From positions 1 through 14,529 of the forward strand of contig DAIESZ010000251.1 of NCBI GenBank assembly GCA_027346035.1: 14,529 nt of DNA. The letters are read 5' to 3'. Numbering within the stretch: the stretch's first letter is position 1; the number at the start of each line of letters is the position of its first letter. The DNA comes from Propionibacteriaceae bacterium (GTDB lineage: Bacteria; Actinomycetota; Actinomycetes; Propionibacteriales; Propionibacteriaceae). A program made the translations under genes and the position numbers. The notes beneath the pieces were generated by a model that searched no databases, was not told where the DNA came from, and saw only the letters and a program-made list of their open reading frames with translations. Positions 1-5,421 of the stretch are shown here, piece after piece.

Positions 1-75
1 GAAATCACGCATGCCAGCGAGACTAACGCGGCACGCACGGCACCGGAGAATCGGCGGCCCCACTCGCACGCCGGG

Positions 76-91
76 ACACCCCACGGGGTAT
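76..91. promoter_or_regulatory. CstR/CsoR-type operator, site 1 (upstream of the DUF2892 gene)
   Basis: The inverted repeat ACACCCC-AC-GGGGTAT matches the arms of the sites at 413 and 2755 except for one C in place of T in the left arm. It runs directly into TATGTT (89-94), a possible -10 element, 62 bases before the start codon at 156. The same repressor probably binds here; binding is inferred from sequence similarity and from the repressor gene in the same window. No convincing -35 hexamer is visible. Confidence 0.72.
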
Positions 92-107
92 GTTTGAGAC
101 AGCCCTC

Positions 108-122
108 GGGTGCGACGCACCC
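108..122 (+). other. Leader hairpin upstream of the DUF2892 gene
   Basis: GGGTGC / GCACCC form a perfect 6-bp stem with a GAC loop, a few bases downstream of the start point expected from the -10 at 89-94. No U-tract follows, so it is not an obvious attenuator. It may shape or protect the 5' end of the transcript, or it may be chance in GC-rich DNA. Confidence 0.35.
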
Positions 123-155
123 ATCTCCGGGGATCTCGACAAAGGGAGTCCCATC

Positions 156-359
156 ATGACCGTCAATGTCGGAAGCACCGACCGCATCATCCGTCTTGTC
201 GCCGCGGTCATCGCCGTCGTCGTCGCGTTCGCCATCGGCATCTCCAGCGTCGGTGGCATCATCCTGCTGATCCTCGGCGTCGTCCTCGCGGCGACCGCCC
301 TGGTCAAGTTCTGCCCGATCTACCGCCTGTTCGGCATGAGCACCTGCCCGACCAAGTAG
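156..359 (+). CDS. Small two-helix membrane protein, DUF2892 (YgaP-like) family
   Basis: A 67-residue protein. A short N-terminal segment (NVGSTDRIIRLVAA) leads into two hydrophobic helices, about residues 11-29 and 32-50. The C-terminal tail carries Cys53 and Cys64 in the pattern CPxYxLxGxxTC typical of DUF2892. In E. coli YgaP this module is fused to a rhodanese domain; here it stands alone. The biochemical role is not known; association with sulfane-sulfur genes and membrane location are family knowledge. ATG 156 is chosen because AAAGGGAG lies just upstream (140-147) and the family motif begins immediately after it; an in-frame ATG at 90 would add residues unlike the family and would lie inside the operator/-10 region. 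A CstR-type operator precedes the gene, which joins it to the SQR and TauE genes. Confidence 0.85.
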   Translation: MTVNVGSTDRIIRLVAAVIAVVVAFAIGISSVGGIILLILGVVLAATALVKFCPIYRLFGMSTCPTK

Positions 360-412
360 CACCTACAGGGGCGGATCCGGTTCGGCCCTGCACTGGGTTC
401 ACTGCTATCCAT

Positions 413-428
413 ATACCCCCAAGGGTAT
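413..428. promoter_or_regulatory. CstR/CsoR-type operator, site 2 (SQR promoter)
   Basis: ATACCCCCAAGGGTAT lies within a longer perfect palindrome at 411-430 (ATATACCC, 4-base spacer, GGGTATAT). It overlaps the -10-like TATATA/TATAGT at 426-433 and lies 62 bases before the SQR start codon. A repressor bound here would cover the -10 element. The -35 region is poor, as at the other two plus-strand promoters of the module. Confidence 0.78.
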
Positions 429-433
429 ATAGT
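426..433 (+). promoter_or_regulatory. -10 region of the SQR gene
   Basis: TATATAGT offers TATATA (426-431) or TATAGT (428-433) as the -10 hexamer, fused to the right arm of the operator. Transcription would begin at about 438-441. No good -35 is present at the expected distance, so this is a prediction from the -10 and the operator only. Confidence 0.5.
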
Positions 434-437
434 CGTC

Positions 438-463
438 GTGGTCGGGGTCCGAACCCCGGCCAC
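438..463 (+). other. 11-bp hairpin at the predicted 5' end of the SQR mRNA
   Basis: Bases 438-448 pair with 453-463 in an 11-bp stem with one G-U pair and a CCGA tetraloop. The stem starts almost exactly at the transcription start predicted from the -10 element. It ends about 15 bases before the Shine-Dalgarno sequence at 479-485, so it does not mask it. There is no U-run, which argues against a terminator. A 5'-terminal stem that protects the transcript from decay is one reading. Confidence 0.5.
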
Positions 464-490
464 ACGCGGTAACGCTTCGAAGGAGCAGCG

Positions 491-1948
491 GTGTCTGACG
501 TAGTCATCCTGGGTGCGGGCATTTCGGGCCACACGGCCGCCCTGCATCTCAGCCGCCTGCTGGGCAGGCAACACCGAATCACGGTGGTTTCCCCGAATTC
601 CAACTGGAACTGGATCCCTTCCAACATCTGGGTCGGTGTCGGCAAGATGTCCAAGAAGGACGTCGTGTTCCCGCTCGCGCCGATCTACCGGCGCAAGGGC
701 ATCGAGTTCGTCCAGGCCAAGGCTGTCGCCATCCGCCCGCACGGGGACGCCGACAGCGAGAGGCCCGCGGTCGACATCGTTCACACGTCAGCGGCGGGTG
801 CCGGGCGCGAGCAGCGGATCCGCTACGACTACCTCATCAACGCCACCGGCCCGCAACTGCGATTCGGCGCCACCGAGGGTCTCGGACCCGAACACGGCAA
901 CACCGTGTCCGTGTGCACCGCCGACCATGCCATCGCGGCGTCCGAACGGCTGCACGAGGTGATCGACAAGTGCCGCGCGGGCGAGCATCAGACGCTGGTC
1001 GTCGGCATGGGGCACGGCACGTGCACCTGCGAGGGCGCCGCGTTCGAGTACGTGTTCAACGTCGACAACGAACTGCGCGAGGCCGGCGTGCGCGACATGG
1101 CCCGGGTGGTCTACCTCACCAATGAGAGCGAGCTCGGCGACTTCGGGGTGGGTGGGATGACCTTCAACGACAAGGGATTCCAGACCACCTCCGAGCTGTG
1201 GACGGCATCACTGTTCCGCGAGCGCGGCGTCGAGGCGGTCCTCGGCGCGCACGTCGAGCGGGTCGAGCCCGGCACAGTGCACTTCGAGACCCTCGATGGC
1301 GAGCACCACTCCCTGGCATATGACTTCGCGATGCTGCTGCCGCCGTTCAGCGGCGTCCCGCTGGCCGCCTATGACCGCGACGGCACCGACATCACATCCG
1401 GACTGTTCGCGCCGAGCGGGTTCATGAAGGTCGACGCCGACTACAGCGGTAAGCCCTACGAGCAGTGGAGTGCCGCCGACTGGCCGAAGACCTACCAGGC
1501 TCAGGGATTCGACAACATCTGGGCCGTCGGCATCGCCTTCGCGCCGCCGCACCAGATCAGCCGGCCACGCACCTCGGCCAACGGCACGCCCATCACCCCG
1601 TCGCCCCCTCGCACCGGCATGCCCTCGGGCGTCATGGGCAAGACGGTGGCGCTGACGATCGCCGACCGGATCAGCAAGGGCCCCATGGCCGTGGCGCACC
1701 AGGCGTCGATGGCAGATATGGGCGCCGCCTGCGTCGCCTCCGCCGGCGCCAACCTGCGCACCGGATCCGCGGCAGCCATGACGATGATGCCGGTCGTCCC
1801 CGACTACAGCCGCTACCCCACCGGCCGCGACCTGCGGGAGACCCGGGGCGAACTCGGCCTGTCCGGCCACTGGGTGAAGCTCATGCTCCACCACCTGTTC
1901 ATCTACAAGGCCAAGGGGCTTCCCGGCTGGCACCTGATTCCGGAGTGA
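491..1948 (+). CDS. Sulfide:quinone oxidoreductase-like FAD/NAD(P)-dependent oxidoreductase
   Basis: 485 residues. An N-terminal dinucleotide-binding motif (ILGAGISG, residues 6-13) is followed by the SQR-like NWNWIPSNIWVG segment (39-49), a second flavin-contact segment ending in NATG (117-120), and Cys142, Cys161, Cys178 and Cys180, with the CTC pair inside GHGTCTCEGAAFE (174-186). The C-terminal WAVGIAFAPPH (344-354), SPPRTGMPSGVMGK (371-384) and an aromatic/basic tail (461-485) fit flavin binding and a membrane/quinone contact. SQRs oxidise sulfide through a cysteine pair, store sulfane sulfur and reduce quinone at the cytoplasmic membrane face. Which cysteines are catalytic cannot be fixed by eye; the SQR subtype is also uncertain. 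GTG 491 is supported by GAAGGAG at 479-485. An operator overlaps the -10, and a 52-residue gene follows 5 bases after the stop. A related pyridine nucleotide-disulfide oxidoreductase of other specificity remains possible. Confidence 0.82.
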   Translation: MSDVVILGAGISGHTAALHLSRLLGRQHRITVVSPNSNWNWIPSNIWVGVGKMSKKDVVFPLAPIYRRKGIEFVQAKAVAIRPHGDADSERPAVDIVHTSAAGAGREQRIRYDYLINATGPQLRFGATEGLGPEHGNTVSVCTADHAIAASERLHEVIDKCRAGEHQTLVVGMGHGTCTCEGAAFEYVFNVDNELREAGVRDMARVVYLTNESELGDFGVGGMTFNDKGFQTTSELWTASLFRERGVEAVLGAHVERVEPGTVHFETLDGEHHSLAYDFAMLLPPFSGVPLAAYDRDGTDITSGLFAPSGFMKVDADYSGKPYEQWSAADWPKTYQAQGFDNIWAVGIAFAPPHQISRPRTSANGTPITPSPPRTGMPSGVMGKTVALTIADRISKGPMAVAHQASMADMGAACVASAGANLRTGSAAAMTMMPVVPDYSRYPTGRDLRETRGELGLSGHWVKLMLHHLFIYKAKGLPGWHLIPE

Positions 1949-1953
1949 TCGAC

Positions 1954-2112
1954 ATGCCCGACAATCCCCCCATCCCCGTGGCCGACCTGAGCAGGGCACC
2001 CCTGCCGACCGAGGCCATGCAGCGCTACCGCAGGAATCCCGTGGTCCAGACCTGGAAGTTCGCCGTGTTCAACGCCCGCATCATGCGGATGGTGCTCAAG
2101 GGCAAGCACTGA
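1954..2112 (+). CDS. 52-residue conserved-looking protein coupled to SQR
   Basis: The gene starts 5 bases after the SQR stop; its Shine-Dalgarno GGAG (1942-1945) overlaps the end of the SQR gene, so the two are almost certainly cotranscribed and probably coupled. I do not recognise a named family. The N-terminal 20 residues are proline-rich and probably flexible. From about residue 22 (MQRYRRNPVVQTWKFA) onward the protein is basic and rich in aromatic and long aliphatic residues, and it ends in MRMVLKGKH; this looks like an amphipathic, membrane- or protein-binding helix rather than a transmembrane span. There is no cysteine, so it is not itself a sulfur carrier. A small accessory subunit or membrane anchor for SQR is a reasonable guess, not shown. 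Confidence 0.72.
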   Translation: MPDNPPIPVADLSRAPLPTEAMQRYRRNPVVQTWKFAVFNARIMRMVLKGKH

Positions 2113-2129
2113 CGGGCCCCCTGCTGCGG

Positions 2130-2158
2130 CGCGGCGTCCGGCCCGATCGGGCGCCGCG
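2130..2158. terminator. Possible bidirectional terminator between convergent genes
   Basis: CGCGGCG (2130-2136) pairs with CGCCGCG (2152-2158); the loop holds a further small palindrome (CCCGATCGGG). It lies in the 72-base gap between the convergent 52-residue gene and the repressor gene. No T-tract is present on either strand, so intrinsic termination is only suggested by position and stem. Confidence 0.4.
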
Positions 2159-2184
2159 TCACCGGCACAGGGAAGCGACCCAAC

Positions 2185-2622
2185 TCAGGCGAGTCGGAGG
2201 AACAGCTTCTCCATCTCGTCGAGGTCGACGTCGCTGGCGCCGGGATCGGTGAGGCACTGCTGCATGCCCTGGGTGATCACCGCGAACCCGGCGCGCTGAA
2301 CGGCCTTGGCCACGGCCGACAACTGGGTGACGATGTCCTGGCAACTGCGCTCGGTCTCGATCATGTGGATCACCCCGCCCAACTGGCCGTGCGCCCGACG
2401 CAACCGGGCCAGGATCTCGGGCACACCCTCGGGTTCGAGCGGGCGCCCGGGGCCGTGAACCTCCACGGGAGGGGGCTCGGTGGGCGTCGTGCCGGGATCG
2501 GCCAACTCGTCAGGGGCAGCCTCACGAACGACCTCCCCTGCAACAGCACCTCCTGCAAGGCCGCCGTCGGGAACGGGAACCACCGGAAGGGGGGCACTGG
2601 TCACGCGCTCGATCTCGGACAT
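2185..2622 (-). CDS. cstR: CsoR/RcnR-family repressor, CstR-like (persulfide sensor) with long N-terminal extension
   Basis: 145 residues. The DUF156 core spans about 70-145: RLRRAHGQLGGVIHMIE (73-89), Cys94 in SCQDIVTQLSAV, Cys123 in GMQQCL, then a final helix. Aligned by eye to CsoR of M. tuberculosis, Cys94 and Cys123 match Cys36 and Cys65, but the histidine copper ligand (His61) is replaced by Gly119. Loss of that ligand with both cysteines kept is the pattern of CstR, which senses persulfides by linking the two thiols. The SQR and TauE neighbours, as in staphylococcal cst loci, agree. Residues 1-66 are a Pro/Ala/Val/Glu-rich extension absent from typical 85-120-residue members. ATG 2622 has a weak GAGGG ten bases upstream; GTG codons at 2466 and 2424 are in-frame alternatives, the latter giving a 79-residue protein closer to the family length but with GAGG too close to it. 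The gene is divergent from tauE and probably autoregulated through the 2755-2770 site. Confidence 0.85.
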   Translation of the reverse strand: MSEIERVTSAPLPVVPVPDGGLAGGAVAGEVVREAAPDELADPGTTPTEPPPVEVHGPGRPLEPEGVPEILARLRRAHGQLGGVIHMIETERSCQDIVTQLSAVAKAVQRAGFAVITQGMQQCLTDPGASDVDLDEMEKLFLRLA

Positions 2623-2754
2623 GATCAGGCGGCCCTCGTGCGCCGAACAGCACGCGGCGCCGGATCGGCCGCGCGTGGCGCGCCGGCCGGCGTCCTCCCG
2701 CTCGGCGTGACCATACGGGCCGGACCCTCGGCGATCTCACTCACAATCCGCATC

Positions 2755-2770
2755 ATACCCCGTGGGGTAT
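2755..2770. promoter_or_regulatory. CstR/CsoR-type operator, site 3 (shared by cstR and tauE)
   Basis: ATACCCC-GT-GGGGTAT is a perfect inverted repeat with 7-bp arms. The outer TAT on the right begins TATAGT (2768-2773, plus strand) and that on the left begins TATGAT (2757-2752, minus strand). One bound tetramer could therefore shut both divergent promoters. This is the strongest of the three sites. Confidence 0.85.
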
Positions 2771-2773
2771 AGT
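2768..2773 (+). promoter_or_regulatory. -10 element of the TauE-family exporter gene
   Basis: TATAGT overlaps the right arm of the operator, 41 bases before the GTG at 2814. No recognisable -35 lies 16-19 bases upstream, as for the other two plus-strand promoters of this module; the minus-strand promoter here is much closer to consensus. Confidence 0.5.
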
Positions 2774-2813
2774 CGTGTCACGGACCACCCCCCTATTCGG
2801 AAGGTAACCGTTC

Positions 2814-3578
2814 GTGATCTTCGCCATCCTCGCAGGCATCGTCATGGGACTCGTCCTCGGGGCGCTGGGAGGAGGTGGATCGATCCTCGCGGTGCCGGCC
2901 CTGGTGTACCTCCTGCATCAGAGCGCCCACACGGCCACCACCGAGTCGCTGGTGGTGGTCGGCACGACCGCTCTCGTGGCCACGCTCGGACATCACCGCA
3001 GGGGCAACGTGCGGTGGGGCCAGGGCCTGTTGTTCGGCGTCCTGGGCGCCGCGGGCACGTGGGCGGGAAGCCAGCTCTCCCAGCACATCTCGCAGAAGCT
3101 GCTGCTCGAGTCGTTCTCGCTGCTCCTGCTCGTCGTCGCGGTGATGATGTGGCGCAAGACCACCTCCCGCGGTTCGCGGGGCGGGGCCGGCGGCCCGGTC
3201 ACCTGGACGCCGCGACGCGTCGTCCGAATGCTGATCACCGCCTCCGCGTTCGGGCTGCTCGTCGGCTTCTTCGGGGTCGGTGGCGGGTTCGCGGCGGTGC
3301 CGGCACTCGTGCTGGCGCTCGACACCCCGATGCCGGTAGCCGTCGGCACCTCGCTGCTCGTCATCGCCGTGAACTCGGTCACCGCACTGGCCAGCCGGCT
3401 CGGAGGCGGCGCCACGATGCACTGGGACGTCGTGCTGCCCTTCACCCTCGCCGCCGCGATCGCCAGCCTCGTCGGGGGCCACGTGGCGTCCCGGTTGCCC
3501 CTGCGCACCCTCACCCGCTCGTTCGCGGTGCTGCTCGTGCTCGTGTCGGTCTACATGATCGTGACCAGCCTGGCCTGA
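2814..3578 (+). CDS. tauE: TauE/SafE (TSUP) family sulfur-oxyanion exporter
   Basis: 254 residues, almost entirely hydrophobic, about 7-8 membrane helices. Two internally related halves are clear: GALGGGGSILAVPALVYLL (about 16-34) and GFFGVGGGFAAVPALVLAL (about 151-169), the duplicated glycine-rich motif of the TSUP family. A charged loop (114-136) separates them. Family members move sulfite, sulfoacetate, thiosulfate or related anions across the cytoplasmic membrane; the exact substrate cannot be read from sequence. GTG 2814 is preferred: GGAAGG sits at 2799-2804 and the first helix begins directly. A GTG further upstream would lie in the promoter region. The gene is divergent from the CstR-like repressor and shares its operator, as expected for an exporter induced by persulfide stress. 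The name tauE is by family only. Confidence 0.87.
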   Translation: MIFAILAGIVMGLVLGALGGGGSILAVPALVYLLHQSAHTATTESLVVVGTTALVATLGHHRRGNVRWGQGLLFGVLGAAGTWAGSQLSQHISQKLLLESFSLLLLVVAVMMWRKTTSRGSRGGAGGPVTWTPRRVVRMLITASAFGLLVGFFGVGGGFAAVPALVLALDTPMPVAVGTSLLVIAVNSVTALASRLGGGATMHWDVVLPFTLAAAIASLVGGHVASRLPLRTLTRSFAVLLVLVSVYMIVTSLA

Positions 3579-3594
3579 GCGCCGCGGCGTCCGG

Positions 3595-4386
3595 TCACAC
3601 CGACAGTGCCGGGCTGGCCATCCGCCAGATCTGCTCGTTGCCCGCGCCGATGATGCCCGGCCCCGCGTCGCCCGGGCGGTAGTCGCGGCCCCCGCGCAGC
3701 CGTGTCACGCCGCCCGTCTCACGGAGCAGCAGCGACCCGGGCACGTGGTCCCACGGGTGCAGGTTCTTGTAGACGACGAAGTCGACCGCTCCGGTGGCCA
3801 CCCTCGGATAGTCGATCCCCGCCGCAAAGGCTCCGTAGACGATCGGTGCCAGCGTGGCGTCGGCGTCGAAGCCGATGAGCCGCCGTTGGGACGCGACGCC
3901 CTGGGGCCGGGTCGGCGTGGCCTCTCGGCGCGGCATCGGCAGCCCGTCGCAGTTGGCGCCGGCCCCCGCCTCGGCGACATAGGCGTGACCGAGCACCGGT
4001 TGCAGGATCCAGGCCCGCACCGCCCGTCCCGCCCGCACCTCGGCGAGCATCACGGCGAAGTCGGCGCTGCCGCGAACGAAGTTGCGGGTGCCGTCGACCG
4101 GGTCGATGAGCAGGGCGTGCTCGGCCGAGTCGGCGGCCGCCTCCAACCGGGGGTCGAGGAAGCACGCCTCCTCGCCGATGATCAGCGCGCCCGGGAACAG
4201 CGCGCCGAGGTCACGGGTGAGGGATCGCTCGGCCTCACGGTCGGCGATCGTCACGTAGTCCCCGGGCGCCTTCTGGTCGACGTCGCCGTCGGCGAGCCGC
4301 CGGTACCGGGGCAGGATGAGTTCGGCGGCGACGGCCTGCATCAACTCGAGGATCTGGTCGGACGAGGGCTCGTGGCGGGTCGGCAT
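3595..4386 (-). CDS. Inositol-monophosphatase-family phosphatase
   Basis: 263 residues from ATG 4386. The Mg-binding motifs of the family are in order: GEE (71-73), DPVDGTRNF (95-103) and WDHVPG (212-217). The enzyme is a soluble metal-dependent phosphomonoesterase; members hydrolyse inositol phosphate, 3'-phosphoadenosine 5'-phosphate, fructose bisphosphate or histidinol phosphate, and the motifs alone do not separate these. An upstream in-frame GTG at 4467 overlaps the stop of the DUF3097 gene as GTGA and would add 27 residues; this arrangement suggests translational coupling and may be the true start, but the extra residues lie outside the family and neither start has a clear Shine-Dalgarno. 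It ends 16 bases from the convergent tauE stop. Confidence 0.88.
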   Translation of the reverse strand: MPTRHEPSSDQILELMQAVAAELILPRYRRLADGDVDQKAPGDYVTIADREAERSLTRDLGALFPGALIIGEEACFLDPRLEAAADSAEHALLIDPVDGTRNFVRGSADFAVMLAEVRAGRAVRAWILQPVLGHAYVAEAGAGANCDGLPMPRREATPTRPQGVASQRRLIGFDADATLAPIVYGAFAAGIDYPRVATGAVDFVVYKNLHPWDHVPGSLLLRETGGVTRLRGGRDYRPGDAGPGIIGAGNEQIWRMASPALSV

Positions 4387-4463
4387 GACACCATCGTGGC
4401 GCACGACGCGGGGTGGGCCCGCCAGCTGAAGGTCCGATCTCATCTCGGGCGTCGGCCCCGGAC

Positions 4464-5327
4464 TCACGACCCGGTGTCGAGATGGTCCTGGGTGACGAAG
4501 TCGATCAGGCGTTCGACCTCGGTGTTGAACCGTGGATCGAGGTCCCGCCAGGAACCCACCCTCGCGAGAATCGCCTGCCAGCCGCGGGCGATGTCCGCCT
4601 GGTCCTTGTGCGGCTGCCCAAGGGCAGCGAGGGTGCCCTTCTTGAAGTCGACGTCACGCGGCACCTCGGGCCATGCCTTCAGCCCGACCGTCGCCGGAAG
4701 AACGGCGTTCCACACATCGATGAACCGGTGCCCGGCGATCATCACATGGTCGCCGTAGCCGCCGCGGGCCACCTGGTCGGCGATCCGCGACTCCTTCGAG
4801 CCTGGCACGAGGTGGTCGACGAGGACGCCGAGACGCCGCCCGGGCTCGGGCCGGAACTCCTCGACGACGGCCACCAGGTCGTCGATGCCACCGAGGAACT
4901 CGACGACGATCCCGACGTGGCGGAGGTCGTCACCCCAGACCTTCTCGACGAGTTCGGCGTCGTGGCGGCCCTCGACATAGATGCGGCTCGGCAACGCGAC
5001 CTTGGCGGGCTCGGGCGCGCCCCGACGCGAACCGGACGCCGTGTGCGCCGGCACGGCGGCCGAGCCACGGCGAGCGGGGATCCTCAACGCCACCGGCTCC
5101 CCATCGAGCAGAAAGCCTGGACCCACCGGGAACGAGCGCCTCTTGGCGTGCCGGTCCTCGAGGACCACCAGCCCGCTCTCCCAGCCGACGACGGCACCGC
5201 AGAAGCCGCTGGTCGGCTCCTCGACGACAAGGTCGAGTTCGAGGTGCACGTCACGGGAGCTCTTCCGGCCGGCCCGCTGCCAGCCGGCGGCGAGCACATC
5301 GGAGTGATAGCGATCGGGGAAGGTCAC
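4464..5327 (-). CDS. DUF3097 family protein with Toprim-like segment
   Basis: 287 residues. It matches my knowledge of DUF3097, a family known mainly from actinobacteria with no assigned function. The N-terminal third (1-85) begins DRYHSDVL and looks like a beta-rich domain. The central part has IYVEGRHDAELVEKVWGDDL (116-135) and RLGVLVDHLVPGSKES (165-180), which resemble the glutamate and aspartate motifs of Toprim nucleotidyl-transfer folds (Glu119, Asp123, Asp171), although the second aspartate of a DxD pair is His172 here. GTG 5327 is chosen because the conserved part begins just after it; there is no clear Shine-Dalgarno, and the open frame continues upstream through hemW as an unrelated reading. 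It lies downstream of hemW in the same direction, an order common in actinobacteria. Confidence 0.8.
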   Translation of the reverse strand: MTFPDRYHSDVLAAGWQRAGRKSSRDVHLELDLVVEEPTSGFCGAVVGWESGLVVLEDRHAKRRSFPVGPGFLLDGEPVALRIPARRGSAAVPAHTASGSRRGAPEPAKVALPSRIYVEGRHDAELVEKVWGDDLRHVGIVVEFLGGIDDLVAVVEEFRPEPGRRLGVLVDHLVPGSKESRIADQVARGGYGDHVMIAGHRFIDVWNAVLPATVGLKAWPEVPRDVDFKKGTLAALGQPHKDQADIARGWQAILARVGSWRDLDPRFNTEVERLIDFVTQDHLDTGS

Positions 5328-5421
5328 GTTCGGTGAGGTTACCGAATCGCCCCGCGATCGCTGCGCGCGCCACGCACGCGCCCCGGATGACTCGGCGCGG
5401 CGGATCGCCCGGGGCCGGAGA

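Larger units (their letters stand above)
2752..2781 (-). promoter_or_regulatory. Predicted promoter of the CstR-like repressor gene
   Basis: On the minus strand GTGACA (2781-2776) and TATGAT (2757-2752) are separated by 18 bases, a good match to the housekeeping sigma consensus. The operator at 2755-2770 lies in the spacer and enters the -10. Transcription would start near 2745, giving a leader of about 120 bases before the ATG at 2622. Repressor binding would block its own synthesis. Confidence 0.65.

Noticed and set aside
23..307. 94-codon minus-strand frame at the left edge
   Set aside because: It is opposite the DUF2892 gene and contains repeated Met/Thr/Arg runs that come from the complementary strand of hydrophobic codons.
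2185..2622. Copper-responsive CsoR with the 2814-3578 gene as a metal exporter
   Set aside because: The histidine ligand is absent, there is no CopA-type ATPase or CopZ-like chaperone, and the membrane protein has TSUP and not metal-transport motifs.
2762..3682. 306-codon plus-strand frame overlapping tauE
   Set aside because: Arginine-rich out-of-frame reading of tauE; the TauE frame has duplicated TSUP motifs and membrane helices, and a supported start.
3745..4758. 337-codon plus-strand frame opposite the phosphatase
   Set aside because: Antisense to a gene with all inositol-monophosphatase motifs; no domain recognised.
5328..5421. Terminator or promoter in the gap between hemW and DUF3097
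   Set aside because: Only short GC-rich pairings are seen, with no convincing stem or -35/-10 pair; the gap can be read through in one operon.
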